Origin: Hydrogenophaga sp.
Lineage (GTDB): Bacteria; Pseudomonadota; Gammaproteobacteria; Burkholderiales; Burkholderiaceae_C
Length of the DNA stretch: 63,463 nucleotides
Assembly: GCF_018780075.1 (NCBI RefSeq)
Contig: NZ_JADMKB010000098.1
Coordinates: 1 to 63,463 of the forward strand
Direction: 5' to 3'
The translations under genes were made by a program, and so were the position numbers. This document shows positions 51,338-59,869 of the stretch, piece by piece (within the stretch, counting starts at the first letter, position 1; each line of letters starts with the position of its first letter). The notes beneath the pieces are model-generated. The model saw only the letters and a list, made by a program, of their open reading frames with translations, searched no databases and had not been told where the DNA came from.

Positions 51338-53002
51338 TCAGAAAGTGGTGCGCAGCGACACGGTCAGGTAGTTCCGGTCTTTCAGCGCCTGCTGGTACAC
51401 GGCGTTGTTGTTGGCGTCGAGCGTGGGCGCGGCCTTGCCCAGGAAATGCACGTAGTTCACGCCCAGGTTCCACGACCCGAGGTAGACGGCGCTCAGCCCC
51501 AGGCTGATGTCGCCGCCGCCGTCGACCCCGAAGCCCGGCCCGACGGCCGAGGACTTGCCCTTGGTGTAGCCCAGGCCGATCGTGGGCGAGAGGTCCAAGC
51601 CCGGCAGCACCTGGCGGTAGCTGGGCGAAAACACCATGCGCGTGGCCACCGCCGACTTGTCGGCATTGGGGTTGAGCATCTGCTGATTGCGGGTGACCTT
51701 CATGCGCGTGTTCCACGCCACCTCGCCCACGAAGGACGACTCCCGCGACAGGAAAGAGGGCCCCAGCGAGGCGATCCACGACACCTGCGCGTGCGCCGTC
51801 TCGCCCACCGCGTAGCCCGGGTTGCTGTTGTTGTTCAGGCCGGTGTTGACGCGGATGGTCGAGAGCGAGGCCTGGCCGGAGCTGGCCAGCGGCGTGTTCT
51901 GGCGCACCGAGACCTCGCCCGCCAGCCCCCACTCGCCGACCGACTTGGCGAAGCTGGCGCCGAAGGCGCGCACGCCCTCGTGGTACATCCAGCGGTAGCT
52001 GCTGGGCACCAGCGCGGGCGGCACACCGGTGAGCACGGTGTTGATGTTGCTCGGCGTGGTGGCGTGGTAGCGGATGGCGTAGAGGCCGAAGTCGGTGTCG
52101 ATGGACGGCGCGCGCAAGCGCAGCTGCACACCGCCCTGCCCGCTGTCCTTGGCGTCGAGGTCGGGCTGGCGCACGAAGGCGGCGGTGGGGCCGGCCTGGA
52201 TGCGCTCGGCGCCCGGGCCCAGCGAGTCGCTGCTGGAGAGGTAGGCGCCCGCCGGCATCAGCCGCGTCTTCTCCCACTCGTAGCTCAGGTAGGCACCCAG
52301 CGACACGTCGGGGTTGAGCTGCACCTGGCCCGAGAGCTTGCCCGTGGGCATGGCGACCTCCTTGAAGGTCGCGTTGGGCACCGAGAGCAGCTTGATCAGG
52401 TCCAGCGGCGCCTGGCCGCCGGCGATGCCGTTGGCACCGAAGAACAGGCTCTCGCCCCAGAGCAGCGTGTGGCGGCCCAGGCGGGCCGAGGCCGGGCGCT
52501 CGCCCAGGTCGAACTTGCCGTACACGAAAGCATCGAGCAGCTCGGCCTTGCGGCCCATGAGGTCGCGGGTTTCGGTGGCGAACGCGCTGCCCGGTCGGTG
52601 GTTGGCGGTGAAGCCGGTGTTGTCGGTCTGGCCGTTGTAGACGCTGTCGTACCAGGCGGCGCCGCTGAGGCGCGCGCCGTAGCCCGGGCCGGCGAGGTCG
52701 AGCTCGGTCAGCAGGTCCAGGCGGTTGGACACCAGGCCCTTCCTGAAGTTGTTGTCGCCGTCGTCCTGGTTGGCGGTCAGCGGCATCTGCGCCGAGAGCG
52801 TGGGCGAGGCGTCTTTCAGGCGCTGCATCACGCTGTACTTCACGGTGTTGTCCCACCGCAGGGTCCAGTCCGGGTTGCCGGTATCGATCTCGATCGCCTG
52901 GGCCGACTGGGCCGCCAGCAGCGCCAGACACAGGCAGGACAACGCGGGGCGTGCGGCGGACCTGCGCGCAGTGGCTTGTCGGGCAAACGCTCGAACGGGC
53001 AT
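51338..53002 (-). CDS. DUF1302 outer-membrane beta-barrel protein
   Basis: It is 554 residues. The signal peptide ends SAQA and the mature N-terminus IEIDTGNPDWTLRWDNTVKY is diagnostic. The remaining chain is amphipathic strands with a C-terminal aromatic (SLRTTF), as in outer-membrane porins. It is probably the uptake pore for the pathway substrate. It is the first gene of the operon, 46 nt from a perfect FNR/ANR box. Confidence 0.92.
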   Translation of the reverse strand: MPVRAFARQATARRSAARPALSCLCLALLAAQSAQAIEIDTGNPDWTLRWDNTVKYSVMQRLKDASPTLSAQMPLTANQDDGDNNFRKGLVSNRLDLLTELDLAGPGYGARLSGAAWYDSVYNGQTDNTGFTANHRPGSAFATETRDLMGRKAELLDAFVYGKFDLGERPASARLGRHTLLWGESLFFGANGIAGGQAPLDLIKLLSVPNATFKEVAMPTGKLSGQVQLNPDVSLGAYLSYEWEKTRLMPAGAYLSSSDSLGPGAERIQAGPTAAFVRQPDLDAKDSGQGGVQLRLRAPSIDTDFGLYAIRYHATTPSNINTVLTGVPPALVPSSYRWMYHEGVRAFGASFAKSVGEWGLAGEVSVRQNTPLASSGQASLSTIRVNTGLNNNSNPGYAVGETAHAQVSWIASLGPSFLSRESSFVGEVAWNTRMKVTRNQQMLNPNADKSAVATRMVFSPSYRQVLPGLDLSPTIGLGYTKGKSSAVGPGFGVDGGGDISLGLSAVYLGSWNLGVNYVHFLGKAAPTLDANNNAVYQQALKDRNYLTVSLRTTF

Positions 53003-53047
53003 GGCTTGTCTCCTTGTAGGTGTGGGGTCCTCGTCGATCCGGGCCAC

Positions 53048-53061
53048 TTGATCCAGATCAA
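53048..53061. promoter_or_regulatory. Perfect FNR/ANR box upstream of the DUF1302 operon
   Basis: TTGATCCAGATCAA is an exact match to the FNR/ANR consensus TTGAT-N4-ATCAA and is fully palindromic. Its centre is 52 bp before the DUF1302 ATG and 162 bp before the divergent LysR ATG. A -10-like TACAAG overlaps the DUF1302 ribosome site. Either direction could be controlled. Confidence 0.7.
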
Positions 53062-53216
53062 ACGAGCCGCGACTTTAGGGAGAAGGGCAGGCCCTGGGAA
53101 ATGGGTTGTTCTGATCCTTTCCATCCACTTTTGAAATATCAGGGCAAACCCTTGCCCCCGGCGCGCACGGCCCGGCGCCACACCGGGGCTGATGCACACT
53201 AGCCGCCGCCCCCACC

Positions 53217-54152
53217 ATGCGATTCAAGAAACTCGACCTCAACCTGCTCGTCGCACTCGACGCCCTGCTGACCGAAAAAAACGTCACGCGGGCCGGCGAG
53301 CGCGTGTTCCTGAGCCAGTCCACCATGAGCAACGCGCTCTCGCGGCTGCGCCAGTACTTCGACGACGAGTTGCTGGTGCAGGTGGGGGGCCGCATGGAGC
53401 TGACGCCGCGGGCCGAGCTGCTGCACGAGGCGGTGCGCGACGTGCTGGTGCGCATCGACACCACGGTGGCCGCGCGGCCGGCCTTCGACCCGACCGAGTC
53501 GGACCGCGAGTTCACGCTGTTCGTGTCCGACTACTCGATGGCGGTGCTGATCCCGGCCATGCTGGCGCTGACCCACCAGCGCGGCAGCCGGACCCGCTTC
53601 AACTTCAAGCAGCAGGTGGGACCGCCACACCGCAACCTGGAGCGCGGCGAGGCCGATCTGCTGATCATCCCGTCGAACTTCTGTTCACCGGACCACCCGC
53701 TGGACCCCCTGTACGACGACCGTTTCGTGTGCGCGGTCTGGCAGGGCAGCCCGCTGGCGCAGGGCGCGCTGACGATGGAGCGCTACCTGCAGGCGCGCCA
53801 CGTGGCGATGGTTCCGTCGGATGGCAGCCTGCCGGTGTTCGACACCTGGCTGGCCAACGACCACGGTGTGACCCGCGAGATCGGCCTCACCACCTACAAC
53901 TTCAGCGCGATGCTGCACCTGGTGGTCGGCACCGACCTGATCGCCACCGCGCACGCGCGGCTCGCGCACCTGCTGCAGGGCATGCTGCCCATCGCGCTGC
54001 GGCCGGTGCCGATGTCGATGAAACAGCTGCAGCAGTCCATGCAGTGGCACAAGTACCGCAGCCGCGACCCGGGCCTGATCTGGCTGCGCGACCTGCTGCG
54101 CGAGGCCGCCGCCGGCATGGGCCCCTGCCCCGGCGAGCCGGGCGGCGACTGA
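53217..54152 (+). CDS. LysR-type regulator of the NodD/NahR group
   Basis: It is 311 residues. It begins MRFKKLDLNLLVALDALLTE, with the helix-turn-helix NVTRAGERVFLSQSTMSNAL. This N-terminus is characteristic of NodD/NahR/LinR-type regulators that answer to aromatic effectors. The effector domain follows from about residue 95. It is divergent from the catabolic operon across 214 bp and is its likely activator. Confidence 0.92.
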   Translation: MRFKKLDLNLLVALDALLTEKNVTRAGERVFLSQSTMSNALSRLRQYFDDELLVQVGGRMELTPRAELLHEAVRDVLVRIDTTVAARPAFDPTESDREFTLFVSDYSMAVLIPAMLALTHQRGSRTRFNFKQQVGPPHRNLERGEADLLIIPSNFCSPDHPLDPLYDDRFVCAVWQGSPLAQGALTMERYLQARHVAMVPSDGSLPVFDTWLANDHGVTREIGLTTYNFSAMLHLVVGTDLIATAHARLAHLLQGMLPIALRPVPMSMKQLQQSMQWHKYRSRDPGLIWLRDLLREAAAGMGPCPGEPGGD

Positions 54153-54184
54153 CGTCGCCCGTCAGGCGCCCGGGAGACCGCCGC

Positions 54185-54616
54185 TCACGTCGCGCTCCCC
54201 GCGGCGGCCTGGATCATCTTCCAGCCGTTGCCCGCCGGGTCGCGGAAACCGGCGTCGATGCTGCCGTACCGCGCCTCCGGCGCCTGCGTGAACTCCACCC
54301 CCAGGGCCTGCAACCGCGCATGGGCGGCGCGGCAGTCGGCCACGGTCAGGACCAGCGGCGGCATCGCGCCCTTGGCCACCAGGGCGCGCAGCGTCTGCGC
54401 CGTCGCCTCGTCGTGCACGGGCGGTCCCGGGGTGAACAGGCCGAGCTGAAACGACGGCTGCTCCGGGTACTGCACCGTCAGCCAGCGGTAGGCGCCATTG
54501 CGCACGTCCGTGTGCACGCAAAAACCGAGCTTGCCGACATAGAACGCCAGCGCCTCGTCCTGGTCGTTCACGTACAAGCCCACCACATTGATACCTTGGT
54601 TGATACCCTGGCTCAT
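54185..54616 (-). CDS. VOC-superfamily protein, partner of AraC gene
   Basis: It is 143 residues. NVVGLYVNDQDEALAFYVGK, LGFCVHTDV, PPLVLTVADCRAAHARLQAL and DAGFRDPAGNGWKMIQ form one VOC domain of the glyoxalase/bleomycin-resistance type. A GTG 3 nt upstream is an alternative start. The gene begins exactly at the AraC stop, so the pair is translationally coupled; AraC/VOC pairs are common. Confidence 0.85.
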   Translation of the reverse strand: MSQGINQGINVVGLYVNDQDEALAFYVGKLGFCVHTDVRNGAYRWLTVQYPEQPSFQLGLFTPGPPVHDEATAQTLRALVAKGAMPPLVLTVADCRAAHARLQALGVEFTQAPEARYGSIDAGFRDPAGNGWKMIQAAAGSAT

Positions 54617-55155
54617 CACATCTCCTTGGTTGAATCCTTGAGGGATGGCCGGTTTGTACCCGTCGCCGCGCGGCGCCGCTTCTCCGAAACTGCTGTGGTG
54701 AGGTCCGGCCGCTGCGCGGCCTTCAGCACGCAGGCGGGCACGCGGTCGAGCGGCCCCGCCGCGGCCCTGGCGTGCCGGCGCAGGGCGCTCGGGCTCTGGC
54801 CGGTGATGTCGCGGAACACCCGCCCGAAGGTGCCCAGGCTCTCCCAGCCGGTGGCGAAGGCGATCTCGGTGATGGGCAGCCCGGTGTCGCGCAGCAGCGT
54901 GCTCGCCTGCTCGATGCGTCGCGTCAGCAGGTAGCGGTGCGGCGGGATGCCGAAGGCCTGCCTGAACGAGCGCGCGAAATGGGCTTCGGACACCCCGCTC
55001 ACCTCGGCCAGCCGCGTCACGGGCCAGGCTTCGTGCGACGCGGCGTCCATGCGGTCTTTGGCCCGCAGCAGGCGCCGCAGCAGGGCCGGGTCCTGAAGCC
55101 CGCCCGCGTCCGGCGCGGCCGGGGGCGCCGCGTCAGGAGCTTCGCGGGGCGGCAT
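54616..55155 (-). CDS. Short AraC-family regulator (DNA-binding domain only)
   Basis: It is 179 residues. Two helix-turn-helix units are visible: VTRLAEVSGVSEAHFARSFR, QAFGIPPHRYLLTRRI and ITEIAFATGWESLGTFGRVF, RDITGQSPSALRR. No sensor domain is present. The ATG at 55155 is the start; an upstream TTG is less likely. It is an operon partner of the VOC gene that follows. Confidence 0.88.
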   Translation of the reverse strand: MPPREAPDAAPPAAPDAGGLQDPALLRRLLRAKDRMDAASHEAWPVTRLAEVSGVSEAHFARSFRQAFGIPPHRYLLTRRIEQASTLLRDTGLPITEIAFATGWESLGTFGRVFRDITGQSPSALRRHARAAAGPLDRVPACVLKAAQRPDLTTAVSEKRRRAATGTNRPSLKDSTKEM

Positions 55156-55188
55156 GACCTTCAAGGGGCAGGCGGTGGTGCCGCCGGC

Positions 55189-55662
55189 TCAGCGCACCGC
55201 CCCGAAGCGCTGCTCCATCTCGCGCCGCATGGTCTTGCGCAGCTCGGCCGCCGTGTGGCGGCGGCGCTCGTCGGGCGTGAAGGGGCGCAGCGGCGCCACG
55301 GTGGTGGGTTTGCCGTTGTCGTCGACCGCGACCATGGTGAAGAAGCAGCTGTTGACGTGGCGGTTTTCCTGGGTGCGGATGTTCTCCGCGATCACCTTGA
55401 TGCCCACTTCCATGGACGAGCTGCCGGTGTGGTTGACCGAGGCGAGGAAGGTGACCAGCTCGCCCACGTGGATGGGCTGGCGGAACACCACCTGGTCCAC
55501 GCTGAGCGTCACCACGTAGGCGCCGGCGTAGCGGCTGGCGCAGGCGTAGGCCACCTGGTCGAGCAGCTTGAGGATGGACCCGCCGTGCACCTTGCCGGAG
55601 AAGTTGGCGGTGTCGGGGGTCATGAGCACGGTCATGCTCAACTGGTGGGCGGGGAGTTCCAT
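55189..55662 (-). CDS. Acyl-CoA thioesterase (hotdog fold, YciA type)
   Basis: It is 157 residues. SMTVLMTPDTANFSGKVHGG, SILKLLDQVAYACASRYAG and LSVDQVVFRQPIHVGELVTF carry the hotdog motif with the catalytic Asp/His region. It hydrolyses acyl-CoA esters in the cytoplasm. The start is ATG 55662 (MELPAHQL); a longer frame of 14 residues lacks similarity. Confidence 0.9.
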   Translation of the reverse strand: MELPAHQLSMTVLMTPDTANFSGKVHGGSILKLLDQVAYACASRYAGAYVVTLSVDQVVFRQPIHVGELVTFLASVNHTGSSSMEVGIKVIAENIRTQENRHVNSCFFTMVAVDDNGKPTTVAPLRPFTPDERRRHTAAELRKTMRREMEQRFGAVR

Positions 55663-55741
55663 GGCGGGGGTGTTCTGCGGTGGGCGGGGGTCGGATTGTC
55701 TCAAGAAGCAGCGATCGTGCCACGGCTCACCCCGCCGCGAA

Positions 55742-56392
55742 TCAGTGGAACCCGTAGGCCTGCACCAGCGACCACGCTGCCCCCAGCAGCAGCACCCCGC
55801 CCACCGACTGCCCCGCCAGCACCTGCGCCCGGCCGCTGCCGCGCAGCCAGGCCTTCACCCGCACCGCCCCGAGCGCCACCGCGCCGTACACGCCGGCCTG
55901 CGTGAGCGCGATCAGGGCGCCCATGGCCACGGCCTGCACCGCCATCGAACCGTGTTCGGGCCGCGCGAACTGGGGGTAGACCGCGATCATGAACAGATAG
56001 GCCTTGGGGTTGAGCAGGCAGGTCAGCAGCCCGCGCCGGAAGGTGGCGCCCCAGGGGCGCGAGGCCTGGTCGCGCACCTCGCCCAGCGCCGACGCACCGC
56101 GCAGCAGCGACCAGCCGATCCAGCCCAGGTAGAGCGCGCCCGCCACCAGCATCACCGTGAGCAGCTGCGGCACGGCCTGCAGCGCCAGGCCCACGCCGAG
56201 CGCCGCCATCGCCGTGTGCGCCACACCGCCGACGACGATACCGGCCAGCGCGGCCACGCCGCCCTTCCGGCCATCCACCAGCGTGCTGCCGAGCACGAAG
56301 GCCATGTCCATGCCGGGCAGCACGATGATGCCGAACACCAGGACGAAGAACAGCCAGAGCTGCGAGGCGTGGGTGAGAGAGAACCATTCCAT
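55742..56392 (-). CDS. LysE/RhtB-family translocator
   Basis: It is 216 residues with six hydrophobic helices. LWLFFVLVFGIIVLPGMDMA, FVLGSTLVDGRKGGVAAL, AGIVVGGVAHTAMAALGVGL and LLTCLLNPKAYLFMIAVYPQ are the LysE pattern with the conserved NPK. It exports amino acids or related small molecules. It is divergent from the WYL regulator gene across 93 bp, which may control it. Start ATG 56392. Confidence 0.9.
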   Translation of the reverse strand: MEWFSLTHASQLWLFFVLVFGIIVLPGMDMAFVLGSTLVDGRKGGVAALAGIVVGGVAHTAMAALGVGLALQAVPQLLTVMLVAGALYLGWIGWSLLRGASALGEVRDQASRPWGATFRRGLLTCLLNPKAYLFMIAVYPQFARPEHGSMAVQAVAMGALIALTQAGVYGAVALGAVRVKAWLRGSGRAQVLAGQSVGGVLLLGAAWSLVQAYGFH

Positions 56393-56485
56393 GGTGAAAC
56401 GACCTGAGAGTTGAAGTGGCTGCATGCTGCGCCGCATACCATGTCACCTGATGTCATGTTTTAAACACCACGGGAAACTCCTGCA

Positions 56486-57457
56486 ATGAAAGCCAGCCGC
56501 CTGCTGTCCATCCTGATGCTGCTGCAGGCCCACGGCCGCATGACGGCGCCCGCGCTGGCGCAGGCGCTGGAGGTGTCGCCGCGCACCATCCTGCGCGACA
56601 TCGACCAGCTCTCGGCCGCGGGCGTGCCGCTCTGGGGCGAGCCCGGCCGGTTCGGCGGTTTCCAGCTGCGTGAGGGCTGGAGCACCACGCTCACCGGCAT
56701 GACCGAGCCCGAGTCGCAGGCGCTGCTGCTGGCCGGGCTTCCGGGCGCGGCGACCGACCTGGGCCTGGGCGCGGCGGCGGCCTCGGCCCGGCTGAAGATG
56801 GTGGCCAGCCTGCCGGCCGAATGGCGCGAGCAGGCCGACCGCGTGGGCGCGCGGCTGCACATCGACCCGGTGGACTGGTACCGCGCGCAAGAGACGCCCG
56901 GGCACCTGCGCGAGGTGGCCGAGGCGGTGTGGCACGCACGGCGCGTGGCCGTGCGCTACGAGAGCTGGCGCGGCCAGACGGAGCGCGAGCTGGAGCCGCT
57001 GGGGCTGGTGATGAAGGCGGGCACCTGGTACATGGCCGCGCGAGTGTCGGGGCAGGACGCCGTGCGCAGCTACCGGCTCACGGCCGTGAAGACCCTGCGC
57101 ACGCTGCCCACGAAGTTCCGCCGCCCCAAAGCCTTCGACCTCGCGGCCTACTGGCAAGCCTCGGCCGCGCGCTTCGAGGCCGAGCTGCGCGCGCTGCAGG
57201 CGCGGGTCGCCGTGTCGCCACGCGCCCTGGGCTGGCTGCACAACGAACGCATCCCCTTCACCCCCGACGCGGCGCCCGGCGACACCCCGGCGAGGCCGGG
57301 CTGGACCACCGTGCTGATGCCCATCGAGTCCATCGAACACGGCGCGCGCCGCCTGCTGTCGTACGGCGCCGAGGCAGCGGTGATCGCGCCACCCGCGCTG
57401 CGGCAGCGCCTGCTCGACGAGCTGGCGGCCACGCGGGCGCGTTACGCCGACGCATGA
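56486..57457 (+). CDS. YafY-like HTH/WYL-domain regulator
   Basis: It is 323 residues. The winged HTH_11 N-terminus is KASRLLSILMLLQAHGRMTA, PALAQALEVSPRTILRDIDQ. The WYL domain has VAVRYESWRGQTERELEPLG and LVMKAGTWYMAARVSG. The C-terminal WCX extension runs to the end. It is typical of YafY regulators, divergent from the LysE gene. Confidence 0.92.
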   Translation: MKASRLLSILMLLQAHGRMTAPALAQALEVSPRTILRDIDQLSAAGVPLWGEPGRFGGFQLREGWSTTLTGMTEPESQALLLAGLPGAATDLGLGAAAASARLKMVASLPAEWREQADRVGARLHIDPVDWYRAQETPGHLREVAEAVWHARRVAVRYESWRGQTERELEPLGLVMKAGTWYMAARVSGQDAVRSYRLTAVKTLRTLPTKFRRPKAFDLAAYWQASAARFEAELRALQARVAVSPRALGWLHNERIPFTPDAAPGDTPARPGWTTVLMPIESIEHGARRLLSYGAEAAVIAPPALRQRLLDELAATRARYADA

Positions 57458-57512
57458 AGGGGTGCGCCCACGGCACCGCCGGACGGCCCGGGCCGCAGGG
57501 GCACATCTCGGC

Positions 57513-57610
57513 GCGAAGTGCCCCCACCCAGAACGCGGCGGAACCGGCTTCGCCGGGCCGCTCGCGTTGCCCCCTTGAGGGGGTCGCGCGCAGCGCGGCG
57601 GGGGTGCTTT
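57513..57610 (-). repeat. Stop-anchored GC-rich repeat, subtype A, after the PHB esterase gene
   Basis: Starts 5 nt after the TAG: GCACCCCCGCCGCGCTGCGC, then ACCCCCTCAAGGGGGC and CCGGCGAAGCCGG. The distal end TCTGGGTGGGGGCACTTCGC is conserved with the hypE copy. A further half-copy (GCACCGCCGGACGGCCCGG) lies at about 57472-57493. Confidence 0.85.
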
Positions 57611-58726
57611 CTAGCGCCCCATGAAGAACCGCAGCATCTCCGCCGACGCGTCCGGTCCGGTGGCGTCGGTGAACGAGCCGGTGGGGGAGCCGCCGGACCA
57701 GGCGTGGCCCGCGCCGTGCAGCGTCCACTGCTCCACGCGCGGCCGGCCCTGGGCGTCGGCGTGCACGGTGCGCGTATAGCGCCGCCCGCCGGCCTCGCCC
57801 TCTTCGGTGGTGCTGACGAGGCCCTGGGTCTGGTGGGCGTGGGCCGCGCTGGCCTGCTGCACGATGGTGTCGCCGTTGCTGTGCTGCACCGTGTGGTCGC
57901 GGTCACCGTGGAACACGATCACGGGCACCGCGTGCGAGGTTTCGCGGCGCGGGTCGTCGGCCGTGCCGGGGAAGTGCGCGCGGCCCAGGGCGCTGCGGCC
58001 CTTCATGGCGCCCAGCGCCGAGGGAATGTCGTGGGCGGCGGCGTAGGGCAGGCCCGAGTGCGCGCCCACGGCGGCGAACAGCTCGGGGTAGGTCTCGCCC
58101 AGCACCACGGCCATGGCCGCGCCCGCCGAGAGCCCCGCGACGAACACGCGCTTGGGGTCCACGGCCACCTCCTCCCCCACGGCTTGCACGATGCCGGCGA
58201 GCAGCGAGGGCTCGCCGCTGCCGCGCTGCTGGTCTTCGCTGCGGAACCAGTTCCAGCAGCGCGAGGGGTTGGCGCCCGAGGGCTGCTCGGGGTAGACCAC
58301 GAGCACACCGTGCTCGTCGGCCAGGCGGTTCATCTGCGTGCCGGCGGCGAAGTCGTCGGGCGACTGCGTGCAGCCGTGCAGCATGACCACCAGCGGCATG
58401 GGCTGGCCCGCCTGCTGTGCGGTGCGGGCGGGGATGTAGAGCTTGTAGGCGCGGGTGCCGGCGGGGGCGGTGAAGCTGCGCAGGAGGAACTGGCCGGGGA
58501 GCGTGTCTTCCGTGACGGGCTTCGTGGGCCGGGCCGCCTTTGCTGCCTTGCCCACCGTGTCGGGTGTCTCGGCCGGCGCGGCCGGTTTCGCGGGCGCCCC
58601 CGATCCGCCGAGGCCGGCGGAGGCGAGCGCCTTGCGGATGGTCTCGGTCACGCCGCGCATGGGCCCGCTCTGGGTGTTGAGCCCGGCGGACGCAAGGGCG
58701 CGTTCGATGGTTTCCTGGATGTTCAT
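57611..58726 (-). CDS. PHB-depolymerase-family esterase (LpqC/Esterase_phb)
   Basis: It is 371 residues. An N-terminal helical segment is duplicated (ETIERALASAGLN and ETIRKALASAGLG) and a Pro/Ala linker follows. The hydrolase fold has the oxyanion segment VVMLHGCTQSPDDF, the nucleophile GLSAGAAMAVV, the Asp near VFHGDRDHTV and the His in LHGAGHAWSGG. No signal peptide is present, so it is probably intracellular polyhydroxyalkanoate or other ester cleavage. Start ATG 58726 (MNIQETIERAL). Confidence 0.9.
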   Translation of the reverse strand: MNIQETIERALASAGLNTQSGPMRGVTETIRKALASAGLGGSGAPAKPAAPAETPDTVGKAAKAARPTKPVTEDTLPGQFLLRSFTAPAGTRAYKLYIPARTAQQAGQPMPLVVMLHGCTQSPDDFAAGTQMNRLADEHGVLVVYPEQPSGANPSRCWNWFRSEDQQRGSGEPSLLAGIVQAVGEEVAVDPKRVFVAGLSAGAAMAVVLGETYPELFAAVGAHSGLPYAAAHDIPSALGAMKGRSALGRAHFPGTADDPRRETSHAVPVIVFHGDRDHTVQHSNGDTIVQQASAAHAHQTQGLVSTTEEGEAGGRRYTRTVHADAQGRPRVEQWTLHGAGHAWSGGSPTGSFTDATGPDASAEMLRFFMGR

Positions 58727-58820
58727 GGCGAGGGCGCTGGACGCCACCGTGTTGGGAGAGGGTTTCAGAAGGGCTTTCGAGGCGGTTGGCGATGAAAGAG
58801 ATGGATGAAAAGGAATGGGT

Positions 58821-59240
58821 TCAGACCATGCGGCTGGCCAGGGCCTGGCGCACCGCGGGGCTGGCGTGGAAGGCGCCGAGCACCGAGACCGACCCGATGG
58901 CGGCCAGGGCCAGCTCGGGCGGCACGTCTTCGTCGATGCGCGCCAGGCCCACGACCTGGATGCGCAGCGTCTCGCCCGCCGCCACCGCGCGCTCCAGGTC
59001 GGCGCGGCTCAGGTGCTGCAGGCCGAGCATCAGCGTGCGGCGCGCCACCGTCTGTCGCACCGACTCGGCGTGCGTGGCAAGCAAGTTGCGCACCGCCGTG
59101 CGGATCAGGTCGGAGCGGTTGGAATAAAACCCCTCCTGCACCAGCAGGTCGATCTGGCCGAGGTCCACCACGCCCAGGTTGATGGTGAGTTTTTCGGTGT
59201 CTCCGACCCGGGGTTTGACGTCGATCAGTGTGGTTGCCAT
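58821..59240 (-). CDS. Ribbon-helix-helix (CopG-like) regulator
   Basis: It is 139 residues. EKLTINLGVVDLGQIDLLVQ, then EGFYSNRSDLIRTAVRNLL, is the RHH DNA-binding pattern. A C-terminal domain of about 80 residues follows (GLQHLSRADLERAVAAGETL, LRIQVVGLARIDEDVPPEL). It lies 94 nt before the esterase gene. The palindrome TCCATATGGA lies 10 nt upstream of its ATG, a plausible autoregulatory operator. An ATG 15 nt upstream, inside that region, is an alternative start. Confidence 0.83.
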   Translation of the reverse strand: MATTLIDVKPRVGDTEKLTINLGVVDLGQIDLLVQEGFYSNRSDLIRTAVRNLLATHAESVRQTVARRTLMLGLQHLSRADLERAVAAGETLRIQVVGLARIDEDVPPELALAAIGSVSVLGAFHASPAVRQALASRMV

Positions 59241-59242
59241 CT

Positions 59243-59260
59243 GTATACCATCCATATGGA
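59243..59260. promoter_or_regulatory. Palindromic operator candidate at the RHH/DUF4864 divergent region
   Basis: GTATAC (59243-59248) and TCCATATGGA (59251-59260) are perfect palindromes in an otherwise GC-rich region. They lie directly upstream of the RHH gene start and 138 bp before DUF4864. RHH proteins bind short palindromic arrays of this kind. Confidence 0.5.
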
Positions 59261-59397
59261 ATCTATCTGGAGGGCATTTAACCATGTTTTCCGCCCATCC
59301 ACCGTGCGGCGCCACACAGAAAGACGGGGCTTGTCCGACACGCAGGCAGGGAGAAGGGTGATGGCGAGAATGTGGCTTTTGTCGTCAGGAGCGCGCC

Positions 59398-59862
59398 ATG
59401 CCAGCTGCCCTTCGCCCCCAGGCCCTGAACCGCGGGTGGCTCGCGCGCTGGCTGCTGGCGCTGTGTCTGGCGTTCACTGCGGCAACGGGCGGCGCGGCCG
59501 AACTGCCCGAGGCGCAGGCCAAGGCCGTGCGCGCCGTGGTCGAGGCCCAGCTCGACGCCTTTGCCGCCGACGACGCCGAGCGCGCGTTTTCCTACGCCGC
59601 CCCCAGCATCCACAAGATGTTTGGCAACGCCCCCACCTTCATGGCCATGGTGCTGGGCCAATACGGCATGCTCGTGAAACCCGAGTCCGTGCTGTTCCTG
59701 CTGTCCGAATCGGTGCGCGGCGACGTGATCCAGGCCGTGCTGCTGCGCGACGGCATGGGCCGCCTCTGGCGCGCGACCTACCGGCTCGAACAGGGCGCCG
59801 ACGAGGGCTGGCGCATCAACGGCTGCGTGGTCGAGCCGGACGACGGCAAATCGTCGGCCTGA
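59398..59862 (+). CDS. Exported DUF4864 protein
   Basis: It is 154 residues with a signal peptide (WLARWLLALCLAFTAATGGA, cleavage near GAA). The domain VEAQLDAFAADDAERAFSYA, ...HKMFGNAPTFMAMVLGQYG, ...WRATYRLEQ matches DUF4864. Function unknown, probably periplasmic. A repeat copy follows its stop. Confidence 0.85.
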   Translation: MPAALRPQALNRGWLARWLLALCLAFTAATGGAAELPEAQAKAVRAVVEAQLDAFAADDAERAFSYAAPSIHKMFGNAPTFMAMVLGQYGMLVKPESVLFLLSESVRGDVIQAVLLRDGMGRLWRATYRLEQGADEGWRINGCVVEPDDGKSSA

Positions 59863-59869
59863 ACTGGCC

